Source: Synechococcus sp. CBW1004 (GTDB lineage: Bacteria; Cyanobacteriota; Cyanobacteriia; PCC-6307; Cyanobiaceae). Taken from it: a stretch of 64,000 bases of DNA. How positions within the stretch are numbered: the first letter of the stretch is position 1; each line of letters starts with the position of its first letter. Made by a program: the position numbers and the translations under genes. Of the stretch, positions 57,726 to 64,000 are shown piece after piece. The notes under the pieces were generated by a model. That model worked only from the letters and a program-made list of their open reading frames with translations. It was not told the origin of the DNA and did no database searches. Where the stretch lies: contig NZ_CP060397.1 of NCBI RefSeq assembly GCF_015840715.1, forward strand, positions 2,252,686-2,316,685, written 5' to 3'.

Positions 57726-59177
57726 ATGGAAAGGGATGCAACCTTTATAGCAGGCTTTCGGGGAGCCAGGCAAGAATCTCCTGAACGCAGGCTTAAAAAA
57801 GCTTCAGATCTCTCTGATAGCCTGGCTCGCTGGCTTCCCCGGGGCCCTGCCTCGCTGCGGCTGCGTCTGCAGGCGGCCACTGTGCTGGCCGTCCTGGCCG
57901 GTTACACGGCCCTGGTGCTGCTCTCGCTCAGTCTGGACCGGATCAGCCGCCGCCAGCAGCACCAGCAGCTGGTGGAGCGGATCGGCGTGGCGTTGATCCA
58001 GCAGCCTGCTCCCACTCAGCCGTTCCCCTCCGCGGTGCGTGCGCTGCTGCAGCCCGGCACCGAGCTGAAGCTGCTCCCCCCCGGCTCGGAGCATCCGCCG
58101 CGGCTCCGCTGGGAGGGGGAGCGTGCGCGGCTTGAGAGCATCTCGCCGCTCACGCTGCGTGACGGGGTGCCGCGTGCGCTGCTGCTGCGGCAGGACGTGA
58201 CCGACTCGGTGTCGCAGCAGAAGCTCTCGCTGCAGCTCCTGGCGGCGGCCGCCGCGGTGTCTGCCCTGATCACCTGCCTGCTGCTGCGTCTGGTGCTGCG
58301 CTTCGGCCTCGCCCGGCCCCTGCGCATCCTCAGCGATCAGCTGTCTGCCTATCGCTCCCTCGCCAATCCGCCGCCGCCGCTGGACGTGGAGCGCCAGCCC
58401 GATGAGCTGCGGCCGATCGCCGCCACCTTCAACGCCATGCAGGAGCGCCTCACCGCCTCCTGGGAGCGGCAGCGCACCTTCGTCGATGGGGTGGCCCACG
58501 AACTGCGCACCCCGATCACCCTGATCTCCGGCCATTCCCAGAGCCTGCAGCGTCAGAACACCACTCCTGCCCTGGCCCCCTCGCTGGCCCTGATCACCAC
58601 CGAGGCCCGGCGCATGGGCGCCATGGTGAGCGACATGCTCGATCTGGCCCGCAAGGATGCCGGTCGCCTGCACCTGCGGCGTCAGGCGATCGACGCCGAG
58701 GATGTGCTGCTCGACACCTTCGAGCGCCTCTCCCCCCGGGCGGAGGGGCGCCTGCGCCTGCAGCCCCCTTCGGAGGCCAGCGCGCTGCCGCTGGCCGCCG
58801 GTGATCCGGAGCGGCTCGCCCAGTGCCTGGTGGTGCTGATCGAGAACGCCCTCAACTACAGCCCTGCGCCCTTGCCGGTGCGCCTGTATGCCGAGGCTCG
58901 CGATGGGGTCGTCATCCTGCATGTGAGCGATCGCGGCCCCGGCGTGCCCCTCGAGGAGCGGAAACTGATCTTCGAGCGCTTCGCCCGTGGTGGTGCCGCC
59001 GTCAACACCCGCGGCAGCGGCATCGGGCTGGCGGTGGTGCAGCTGCTGATGGAAGCGATGGGAGGCCGGGTGCTGGTGACCGACGCGCCGGAGGGGGGCG
59101 CCGATTTCCAGCTCCATCTCCCCGTCCACGACGAGCAGCCGGAAAGCCCGGGTCTCGCGGCAGCCGGGGGGGCGTGA
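57726..59177 (+). CDS. sensor histidine kinase
   Basis: A 483-residue membrane kinase. Two transmembrane helices (about 52-70 and 167-190) enclose a ~95-residue extracytoplasmic sensor; then HAMP-like region (RPLRILSDQLSAYRS), dimerisation/phosphoacceptor box FVDGVAHELRTPITLI with His258, and an ATPase domain with NALNYS (N box), DRGPGVP (G1) and GSGIGLAVV (G2). The signal is unknown. Only ATG 57726 is available, 29 bases from the divergent pilin ATG. It faces the response regulator at 59901 tail to tail, a less usual layout for a pair. Confidence 0.92.
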   Translation: MERDATFIAGFRGARQESPERRLKKASDLSDSLARWLPRGPASLRLRLQAATVLAVLAGYTALVLLSLSLDRISRRQQHQQLVERIGVALIQQPAPTQPFPSAVRALLQPGTELKLLPPGSEHPPRLRWEGERARLESISPLTLRDGVPRALLLRQDVTDSVSQQKLSLQLLAAAAAVSALITCLLLRLVLRFGLARPLRILSDQLSAYRSLANPPPPLDVERQPDELRPIAATFNAMQERLTASWERQRTFVDGVAHELRTPITLISGHSQSLQRQNTTPALAPSLALITTEARRMGAMVSDMLDLARKDAGRLHLRRQAIDAEDVLLDTFERLSPRAEGRLRLQPPSEASALPLAAGDPERLAQCLVVLIENALNYSPAPLPVRLYAEARDGVVILHVSDRGPGVPLEERKLIFERFARGGAAVNTRGSGIGLAVVQLLMEAMGGRVLVTDAPEGGADFQLHLPVHDEQPESPGLAAAGGA

Positions 59178-59205
59178 TCCAGGGGGCTGTGTCGCCAGCC
59201 TGTCG

Positions 59206-59901
59206 TCAGCGCGGCAGCCCCTCCTTGATCATGAAGCCCACCCCCCGCACCGTCTGAATCAGGGTCGGGCTGCCGGCCGGTTCAAGCTTCTTGCGCAGAT
59301 AGCGGATATAGACATCGAGGAGGTTGTCATCGCCCATCCAGTCGGTGCCCCAGAGGGCATCAAGGATGGCCCGGCGTTCATGCACTTGATGCGGCTGGCG
59401 CAGCAGATAGAGCAGCAGATCGAATTCGCGCGCCGTCAGGTGAATGGGACGGCCGCCACGACTCACCTCGCGGCTGGCGGTGTTGACCATGAGATCGGCG
59501 ATGCGCAGCACACCATCCTCACTGTCCTTGAGCCCGCTGCGCCGCAGGCGTGCCCGCACCCTTGCCAGCAATTCCTCGATCGAAAACGGCTTGGTGAGAT
59601 AGTCGTCGGCGCCGGAATCGAGGGCCTCCACCCGCTCGCGCACCTCATCGCGCGCCGTGATCATCAGCACCGGCGTGCCGATGCCGCCCTGGCGCATGCG
59701 CCTGCACACCTCCACGCCGCTGAAATCGGGCAGTGTCCAGTCCAGTAGCACCAGGTCCCAGGATTCGTTGCGGATCTTCCCGAGTGCCTGCTGACCGGTG
59801 GCCGCCTCATTGCAGTCATATCCCTCCACCTTGAGCTCGGTGGTGAGGAAATGTCGCAGTTCCGGATCGTCGTCGACAATGAGAAGGCGGGCGGGACTCA
59901 T
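59206..59901 (-). CDS. OmpR-family response regulator
   Basis: A 231-residue DNA-binding regulator. Receiver domain 1-120 with acidic pocket VDDDPE, phosphoacceptor Asp54 in LLDWTLPDF, Thr in MITARDE and Lys in LTKPF; C-terminal winged-helix domain 130-228 with IHLTAREFDLLLYLLR and YIRYLRKKLEPAG, IQTVRGVGFM. Likely partner of the convergent kinase at 57726 (28 bases between stops), though that is inferred from position. Confidence 0.93.
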   Translation of the reverse strand: MSPARLLIVDDDPELRHFLTTELKVEGYDCNEAATGQQALGKIRNESWDLVLLDWTLPDFSGVEVCRRMRQGGIGTPVLMITARDEVRERVEALDSGADDYLTKPFSIEELLARVRARLRRSGLKDSEDGVLRIADLMVNTASREVSRGGRPIHLTAREFDLLLYLLRQPHQVHERRAILDALWGTDWMGDDNLLDVYIRYLRKKLEPAGSPTLIQTVRGVGFMIKEGLPR

Positions 59902-60196
59902 GACGTGCTTGCAGGCCCGAGCCTGCGATGGAAAGGCGTGGATTCAGGAACAGGAGATGGGGTGAGGCGATCCTGATGATGGGTGCAGCAGCGGCTGAAA
60001 ACAGGCTGATCTCGACAACCAGCGACAGATGTTCTGAGTTGACATCTGTCTGGCCGTTGAATGTGCCGTATCAGTTAGATCAAAGTTTAATGCAGCACAC
60101 TCCGGCGTCGCGCCCTGCCTTGCCAGCGCTGCGCCCTGCCGCCTCCCCGGCCCGGCATGGCTGCGCTTGGATGGGGCGCGCCTCGAAGCCTGCCCC
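59902..60196. other. intergenic region before the permease gene
   Basis: 295 bases with locally AT-rich sequence around 60000-60095 that likely includes divergent promoters. No gene supported. Confidence 0.4.
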
Positions 60197-61051
60197 ATGA
60201 TCCTGCGCTGGCGGCCCCGCACGCTCTCCGGGCGCATGGCCCGCTGGGGGGTGGTGATCGTGCTGCTCTATGGCCTGGTGGCTCTGCTGACCCCGCTGCT
60301 GATCCACCTGGGCTGGCTGGCGGATCCCAACGCGGGCCTGGCCAATCCCATCTACGCCCCGCCCTCGCTGGCCCACTGGTGCGGCACCGATCGCCTCGGC
60401 CGGGATGTGTGCGTGCGCACCCTCGCCGGCAGCGGCGTGGCCCTGCAGGTGGTGCTGGTGGCCCTGGTGCTCGCCCTGCTGGTGGGGGTGCCGCTGGGCA
60501 TGGTGAGCGGCTATCTGGGCGGTGGCGTCGATCGCAGCCTGGTGCTGCTGATGGACACCCTCTACACCCTGCCGGTGCTGCTGCTCTCGGTGGTGCTCGC
60601 CTTCCTGCTGGGCCGGGGCCTGCCCAATGCCGCCGCGGCGCTGTGCGTGGTGTACGTTCCGCAGTACTTCCGGGTGGTGCGCAATCAGACGGCCCAGGTG
60701 AAGGCCGAGCTGTTCGTCGAGGCGGCCCGCTCGCTCGGGGCCGGCCCGCTGTGGATCCTGCGCCGCTACCTGCTGCGCAACGTGATCACCTCGGTGCCGG
60801 TGCTGCTGACGCTCAACGCCGCCGATGCGGTGCTCGTGCTCGGCGGTCTCGGCTTCCTGGGCCTCGGCCTTCCGGAGACGATCCCCGAGTGGGGCGGAGA
60901 TCTGCAGCAGGCGCTCACGGCCGTGCCCACCGGCATCTGGTGGACGGCCCTCTACCCGGGGCTGGCGATGTTCGTGCTGGTGCTGGGGCTGTCGTTTCTG
61001 GGTGAGGGGCTGGAGAGCTGGCTGGCCGGCCAGCCGGAGCGCAGCAGCTGA
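60197..61051 (+). CDS. ABC permease, DppC/OppC type
   Basis: A 284-residue inner-membrane permease of a peptide/nickel-type importer. Five to six helices; N-terminal extracellular segment with APPSLAHWCGTDRLGRDV typical of OppC, and the ATPase-contacting EAA loop EAARSLGAGPLWILRRYLLRN. The C-terminal PEWGGDL and LSFLGEGL motifs also fit. Binding protein, second permease and ATPases are not in view. ATG 60197 (MILRWRPRTL) is preferred over in-frame 60167. Confidence 0.9.
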   Translation: MILRWRPRTLSGRMARWGVVIVLLYGLVALLTPLLIHLGWLADPNAGLANPIYAPPSLAHWCGTDRLGRDVCVRTLAGSGVALQVVLVALVLALLVGVPLGMVSGYLGGGVDRSLVLLMDTLYTLPVLLLSVVLAFLLGRGLPNAAAALCVVYVPQYFRVVRNQTAQVKAELFVEAARSLGAGPLWILRRYLLRNVITSVPVLLTLNAADAVLVLGGLGFLGLGLPETIPEWGGDLQQALTAVPTGIWWTALYPGLAMFVLVLGLSFLGEGLESWLAGQPERSS

Positions 61052-61151
61052 GCGGGGTTTCCTATCGGCCGGTCCTTCGGCGGCTGGGGCCATGGGCGGC
61101 GTTGGTGAGCCGGGCTAACGTCCCGGAAATGACATCGTCTGTGGGCTAAGG

Positions 61152-61373
61152 ATGACCTGGTGGGGCGAAGTGCTGCTGCTGCTCCTGTCGGGTGTCCTCT
61201 GGATGCGGGGCATCTCGCATCGCGATGAGGTCTTCGGCCTGTTCTGCAAGTTTCTGGCGATCCTGGTGCTGCTGGTCCTGCTGATCGCAGGGCATTCCCT
61301 CCTGCTGGAGCTGCCTCTGCTGGCGCTGGCGCTGTGGCTGCCGAGCGCGGTGCGGTTTGAGAAGGAGGCCTGA
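61152..61373 (+). CDS. small two-helix membrane protein
   Basis: A 73-residue protein that is mostly two to three hydrophobic segments (WGEVLLLLLSGVLWM; FCKFLAILVLLVLLIAGHSLLLELPLLALALW split by few polar residues) with a charged end (RFEKEA). Family not recognised. It follows the permease gene by 100 bases. Its ATG is preceded by a reasonable purine-rich site (AAGG). Confidence 0.55.
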   Translation: MTWWGEVLLLLLSGVLWMRGISHRDEVFGLFCKFLAILVLLVLLIAGHSLLLELPLLALALWLPSAVRFEKEA

Positions 61374-61491
61374 GGACAGGGCACCAGCGCCCGGACGGCA
61401 CCCTCAGCCTCCCGATACCCAGTCGCGATGACGCGACGCCGATCCCGAGCTGTGTCGCCAGCCCTCGCTACGGCGATCGCAGGGAAGAGCG

Positions 61492-61840
61492 ATGCAGATG
61501 TCTCTGGCCAGCACTCCAGCAGCTCCACCTGCGTCTGTCGAGGCGCCGCTCTCGCTGCGTCTTTCTGCCGATCTGCGGCTTACACCCGAGCAGTTCCCCC
61601 TGGTGTGTGCCGAAAACCGCGAGGCGGTGCTTGCGCTGGCGGCTGATGGTCGCGTGATTGCAATGACCCGCCGGGAGTGAAACCAGCAGTCGTCACAGTG
61701 AGCCTTCTCATGGCGATCCACGTCGCTGGCCTGCTGGCGTTGGCGTTCGTGTGCCGTGGCGTCCTGGGAGCCGAGGCCGCCGCCTACCGCCTGTCGGATC
61801 GGCTTCGCTCGCCAGCTTGGCCCTCAGTCACTGGCTAAGC
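61492..61840 (+). pseudogene. decayed Uma2-family gene
   Basis: The first 60 codons read like an Uma2 N-terminus (LRLSADLRLTPEQFPLVCAEN, AVLALAADGRVIAMT), matching the frameshifted gene at 35100, then the frame breaks at TGA 61678. Further traces follow in another frame (SLLMAIHV against the family's N-terminal helix, then YRLSDR and SPAWPSV against the F-R-L-P-D-G...L-S-P-D segment). Several indels make it non-functional. Confidence 0.75.
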
Positions 61841-61917
61841 TGAAATTCCGAATTTCCGTTGATCCTGTGACCCGTTCCTCTGGCGGTGCGCGCCATGGTG
61901 CCCGCCGTGAAGTGCTC

Positions 61918-62151
61918 ATGGTCTCGAATCGTGGTCAGATCACGCTTCCGGCCGGCATGCGTCGGCAACTCGGCATCACCCCCGGAGGAGCCGTGATCGT
62001 CGAGGAGTGCGACGGGGAACTGCGCCTCAAGCCCGCGGCTGTGCTGGGGATGGATTGCTACAGCGATACTGAGATCGAGGAGTGGGATCAGGCCGATGCC
62101 CTGCCGCCCTGCGAACGGCAAGCGATCCTCCACCGCCTGCAGCAGGCCTGA
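61918..62151 (+). CDS. AbrB/MazE-type antitoxin
   Basis: A 77-residue swapped-hairpin AbrB protein: MVSNRGQITLPAGMRRQLGI and GGAVIVEECDGELRLKP form the DNA-binding half, and the remainder is an acidic toxin-binding tail. GTG 61867 could give a longer N-terminus. It stands 15 bases before a PIN-domain gene, the usual VapB-VapC order. Confidence 0.85.
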   Translation: MVSNRGQITLPAGMRRQLGITPGGAVIVEECDGELRLKPAAVLGMDCYSDTEIEEWDQADALPPCERQAILHRLQQA

Positions 62152-62166
62152 GCACTCTGTCGACGC

Positions 62167-62574
62167 ATGCAGCGGCTCTTTCTGGATGCCAACGTCCTCT
62201 TCACCGCTGCGCACAATCCCGGTGGTAAAGCGGCGCTGGTGATCAGCCTCGGCCAAAGCGGCTTGTGGCAACTGGCTACCAGCGCCTATGCCAAGGAGGA
62301 AGCGCACCGCAATCTCATCCGCAAGTTTCCGTCCTGCGTCCATCGCTTTCAGGACATCATCAGGCCCATTCGTCTCGTGAGCGATCGCATCGACCTCCCC
62401 TGTCCGGCGTGTTTGCCGGAAAAGGACTGGCCGATCTATCGTGCCGCCCACGCCTGCCGAGCCGATGTGCTTCTCACCGGGGACCTCCGGGATTTCGGAC
62501 CACTGATGAATCAACCGGAGCTCGCCGATGGGCTGCTGATTCAGACGGTCGCTGACTTCCTTCTCAACCTCTGA
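62167..62574 (+). CDS. PIN-domain toxin (VapC-like)
   Basis: A 135-residue PIN nuclease: RLFLDANVLFTAA with the first Asp, KEEAHRNLIRKF with conserved Glu, and ADVLLTGDLRDFGPL with two more Asp. The metal-binding acidic set is complete, so it should be an active RNase. Paired with the AbrB-type gene upstream. Converges with trmH. Confidence 0.85.
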   Translation: MQRLFLDANVLFTAAHNPGGKAALVISLGQSGLWQLATSAYAKEEAHRNLIRKFPSCVHRFQDIIRPIRLVSDRIDLPCPACLPEKDWPIYRAAHACRADVLLTGDLRDFGPLMNQPELADGLLIQTVADFLLNL

Positions 62575-62671
62575 AGCGGCCCGCTGACGCCGTGACGACG
62601 AACCTCGACGCGCTCGGGGCTGATGGCCGATCGGTGATACCGACTCCCATGCTTCTCAGCCCCGCTCTGCC

Positions 62672-63361
62672 TCAGCACCGCACCCGCAGCGTCCGCGGCA
62701 GCTGCTCGCGGATCGCTCCCTCCGCATCCAGCTCCGGGTAGGGCCTGCCCTCCTGCCTGCACCAGGCCGCCACCTCCGGATAGGCCCATTCGAACAGGCG
62801 CTGCGCATACAGCGCCGCCGGCAGCCCTTCGCCATGGCTCGGCAGCACACCGGTGGCGCGCCGTTGGCGCAGCGCTTCAAACAGCAGCGTCGCCGCCGCC
62901 ACCGACACATTCAGCGACTGCACCATGCCGCGCATCGGGATGAACACCGCCTGATCCACCAGTCCCGCCGCCGTGTCGCTCAGGCCCCACTTCTCGGCCC
63001 CGAGCAGGAAGGCCGTCGGGCCTGTGTAGTCGCCGTCGCGGTAGTCGATCGCCTCCACCCCCAGATGGGTGCCCACCAGCCGGAAGCCCTGGTCCCTGAG
63101 CTGCCTCAGCGCCGCCGCCGTGTCGCCGTGGCTGCGCAGCTCCACCCACTTCTGGCTGCCCAGGGCCGTGTCATTGAAGGTGGGGGTGCGGCCCTTCAGG
63201 TTGATCACGTGGGCCTCCAGCACCCCGGCCGCATCGCAGCTGCGCAGGATCGCCGAGAGGTTGTGGGGTTTGTGCACGTGCTCGAGCACCACGGTGAGAT
63301 CGGCCATGCGCTGATCGAGCACCGCCTTGAGGCGCTCGAACCGGCGGGGCAGCAGGGGCAT
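62672..63361 (-). CDS. trmH: tRNA (guanosine-18-2'-O)-methyltransferase
   Basis: A 229-residue SPOUT methyltransferase. The opening LTVVLEHVHKPHNLSAILRS has the catalytic Arg region, motif 2 is FLLGAEKWGLSD, and motif 3 is IPMRGMVQSLNVSVAAATL, which forms the knotted SAM site. The C-terminal ~55 residues (EWAYPEVAAWCRQEGRPYPE) resemble the TrmH extension. ATG 63361; it diverges from the alkyltransferase-like gene. Confidence 0.94.
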   Translation of the reverse strand: MPLLPRRFERLKAVLDQRMADLTVVLEHVHKPHNLSAILRSCDAAGVLEAHVINLKGRTPTFNDTALGSQKWVELRSHGDTAAALRQLRDQGFRLVGTHLGVEAIDYRDGDYTGPTAFLLGAEKWGLSDTAAGLVDQAVFIPMRGMVQSLNVSVAAATLLFEALRQRRATGVLPSHGEGLPAALYAQRLFEWAYPEVAAWCRQEGRPYPELDAEGAIREQLPRTLRVRC

Positions 63362-63393
63362 GGGATGGGGTCGTCGCAGGGGATCAAGCCAGC

Positions 63394-63876
63394 ATGGCCG
63401 TCGGTCGGAGGGTGGGGCGCATGCCGGAGCTGAGGGGGCGAGGGGCGCGATCGCCTGCAGGGCAGGAGCGGGTGCCCGAGCAGGCGGTGCCCGCCATCGC
63501 CTCCCCGGACCCGGTGGCGGCTCGGCGCGGCTTCGACCAGCGCGTCTATGCCGCCGTGGCCCTGATCCCCGCCGGCCAGCTGGCCACCTACGGGCAGATC
63601 GCCGAGCTGATCGGCGCCTGGGGCTGCGCCCGCCAGGTGGGCTGGGCCCTGCGGCGCCTGCCCCTGCCCTCCGCCATCCCCTGGCATCGCGTCGTCAACG
63701 CCGCCGGCCGCATCGCCATGACCCCTTCGCGGGAGGGCAGCGACTGGATCCAGCGCGAGCTGCTGCTGGCCGAGGGCATCCCGGTGGATGGGGAGGGGCG
63801 TCTGCCCCTGGCCCGCTTCCGCTGGCGCTCCCCCTGCCCCGGGGAGGAGGGGGCTCCGAAGAACGGCCCGCGCTGA
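63394..63876 (+). CDS. alkyltransferase-like protein (ATL)
   Basis: A 160-residue MGMT-like protein. The helix-turn-helix region (VALIPAGQLATYGQIAELIG) and arginine finger region (GCARQVGWALRRLP) are clear, but the active-site motif reads IPWHRVV with Trp97 in place of the reactive Cys. ATL proteins of this type bind O6-alkylguanine and hand it to nucleotide excision repair instead of removing the alkyl group. A ~40-residue polar leader precedes the domain; ATG 63421 is a possible shorter start. Confidence 0.88.
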   Translation: MAVGRRVGRMPELRGRGARSPAGQERVPEQAVPAIASPDPVAARRGFDQRVYAAVALIPAGQLATYGQIAELIGAWGCARQVGWALRRLPLPSAIPWHRVVNAAGRIAMTPSREGSDWIQRELLLAEGIPVDGEGRLPLARFRWRSPCPGEEGAPKNGPR

Positions 63877-64000
63877 GGGCCCTGCGGCACCACCTGGGCG
63901 GCCGCTCCGGTACATCTGGATCAGCCGGTGCCGTCGCATGCTCCCCTCCGCCTCCTCTGAGGCACCCTCCGCTGCGGCGGGGACCACGCCCGTGGGCCTG

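Noticed and set aside
63938-64000. Possible start of another plus-strand gene at the window edge
   Set aside because: Only 21 Ser/Ala/Pro-rich codons are visible, too few to support a gene.

Overview
The window is a chromosomal segment of a high-GC picocyanobacterium (Synechococcus/Cyanobium type, cluster 5). This rests on psbA, psbO, CP12, txlA, an IctB homologue, a Ycf20 protein, DUF2555 and DUF2301 proteins, a PCP_red protein and ThyX, all in the compact, often overlapping arrangement typical of that group. The genus assignment is inferred from gene content and base composition, not from a marker tree.

Layout. 1-14.8 kb is core: FIST protein (cut by the window edge), trmB, ictB, a GlcNAc-kinase-like gene, glmM, slt, a NIL/ferredoxin protein coupled to a membrane protein, txlA, thyX, a periplasmic thioredoxin, dnaJ, a pentameric ligand-gated-channel homologue and hemB. 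14.9-18.8 kb is accessory: an HpsJ-like membrane protein, a PEP-CTERM-type surface protein broken by a stop codon, a glyoxalase remnant and a DUF4143 ATPase. 18.8-34.4 kb is core again: glyoxalase, mutS2, a sugar ABC ATPase, obgE, CP12, an overlapping three-gene operon (GST-like, DUF2301, ABC-F), an aspartoacylase-like gene, a lipoprotein, psbA, nth and aroC. 34.4-38.3 kb is accessory: a frameshifted Uma2 gene, a second PEP-CTERM/HpsJ pair, a 3' duplicate of aroC and an MNT/HEPN pair. 38.4-47.8 kb is core: KDPG aldolase, ftsH, sat, psbO, tRNA-Ala(CGC), Ycf20, pyrB and a 3-methyladenine glycosylase. 47.8-57.7 kb is the largest accessory island: a second DUF4143 ATPase and its partial copy, two toxin-antitoxin pairs, two type IV pilins bracketing two methyltransferase genes and a SPINDLY/OGT-type glycosyltransferase. 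57.7-64 kb holds a convergent two-component pair, an oligopeptide-type permease, a decayed Uma2 gene, an AbrB/PIN pair, trmH and an alkyltransferase-like gene.

How it fits together. The two PEP-CTERM/HpsJ loci share one architecture (surface protein, hairpin terminator, HpsJ-like membrane protein), pointing to a repeated two-gene module for exporting or anchoring surface material. Their sorting enzyme is not in the window. The pilin/OGT/methyltransferase island looks like a module for decorating type IV pili. Three accessory blocks lie between a complete gene and a direct, truncated copy of it (glyoxalase, aroC, DUF4143 ATPase), which suggests that foreign DNA entered by recombination at short homologies. 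No transposase, integrase, CRISPR array or rRNA was found.
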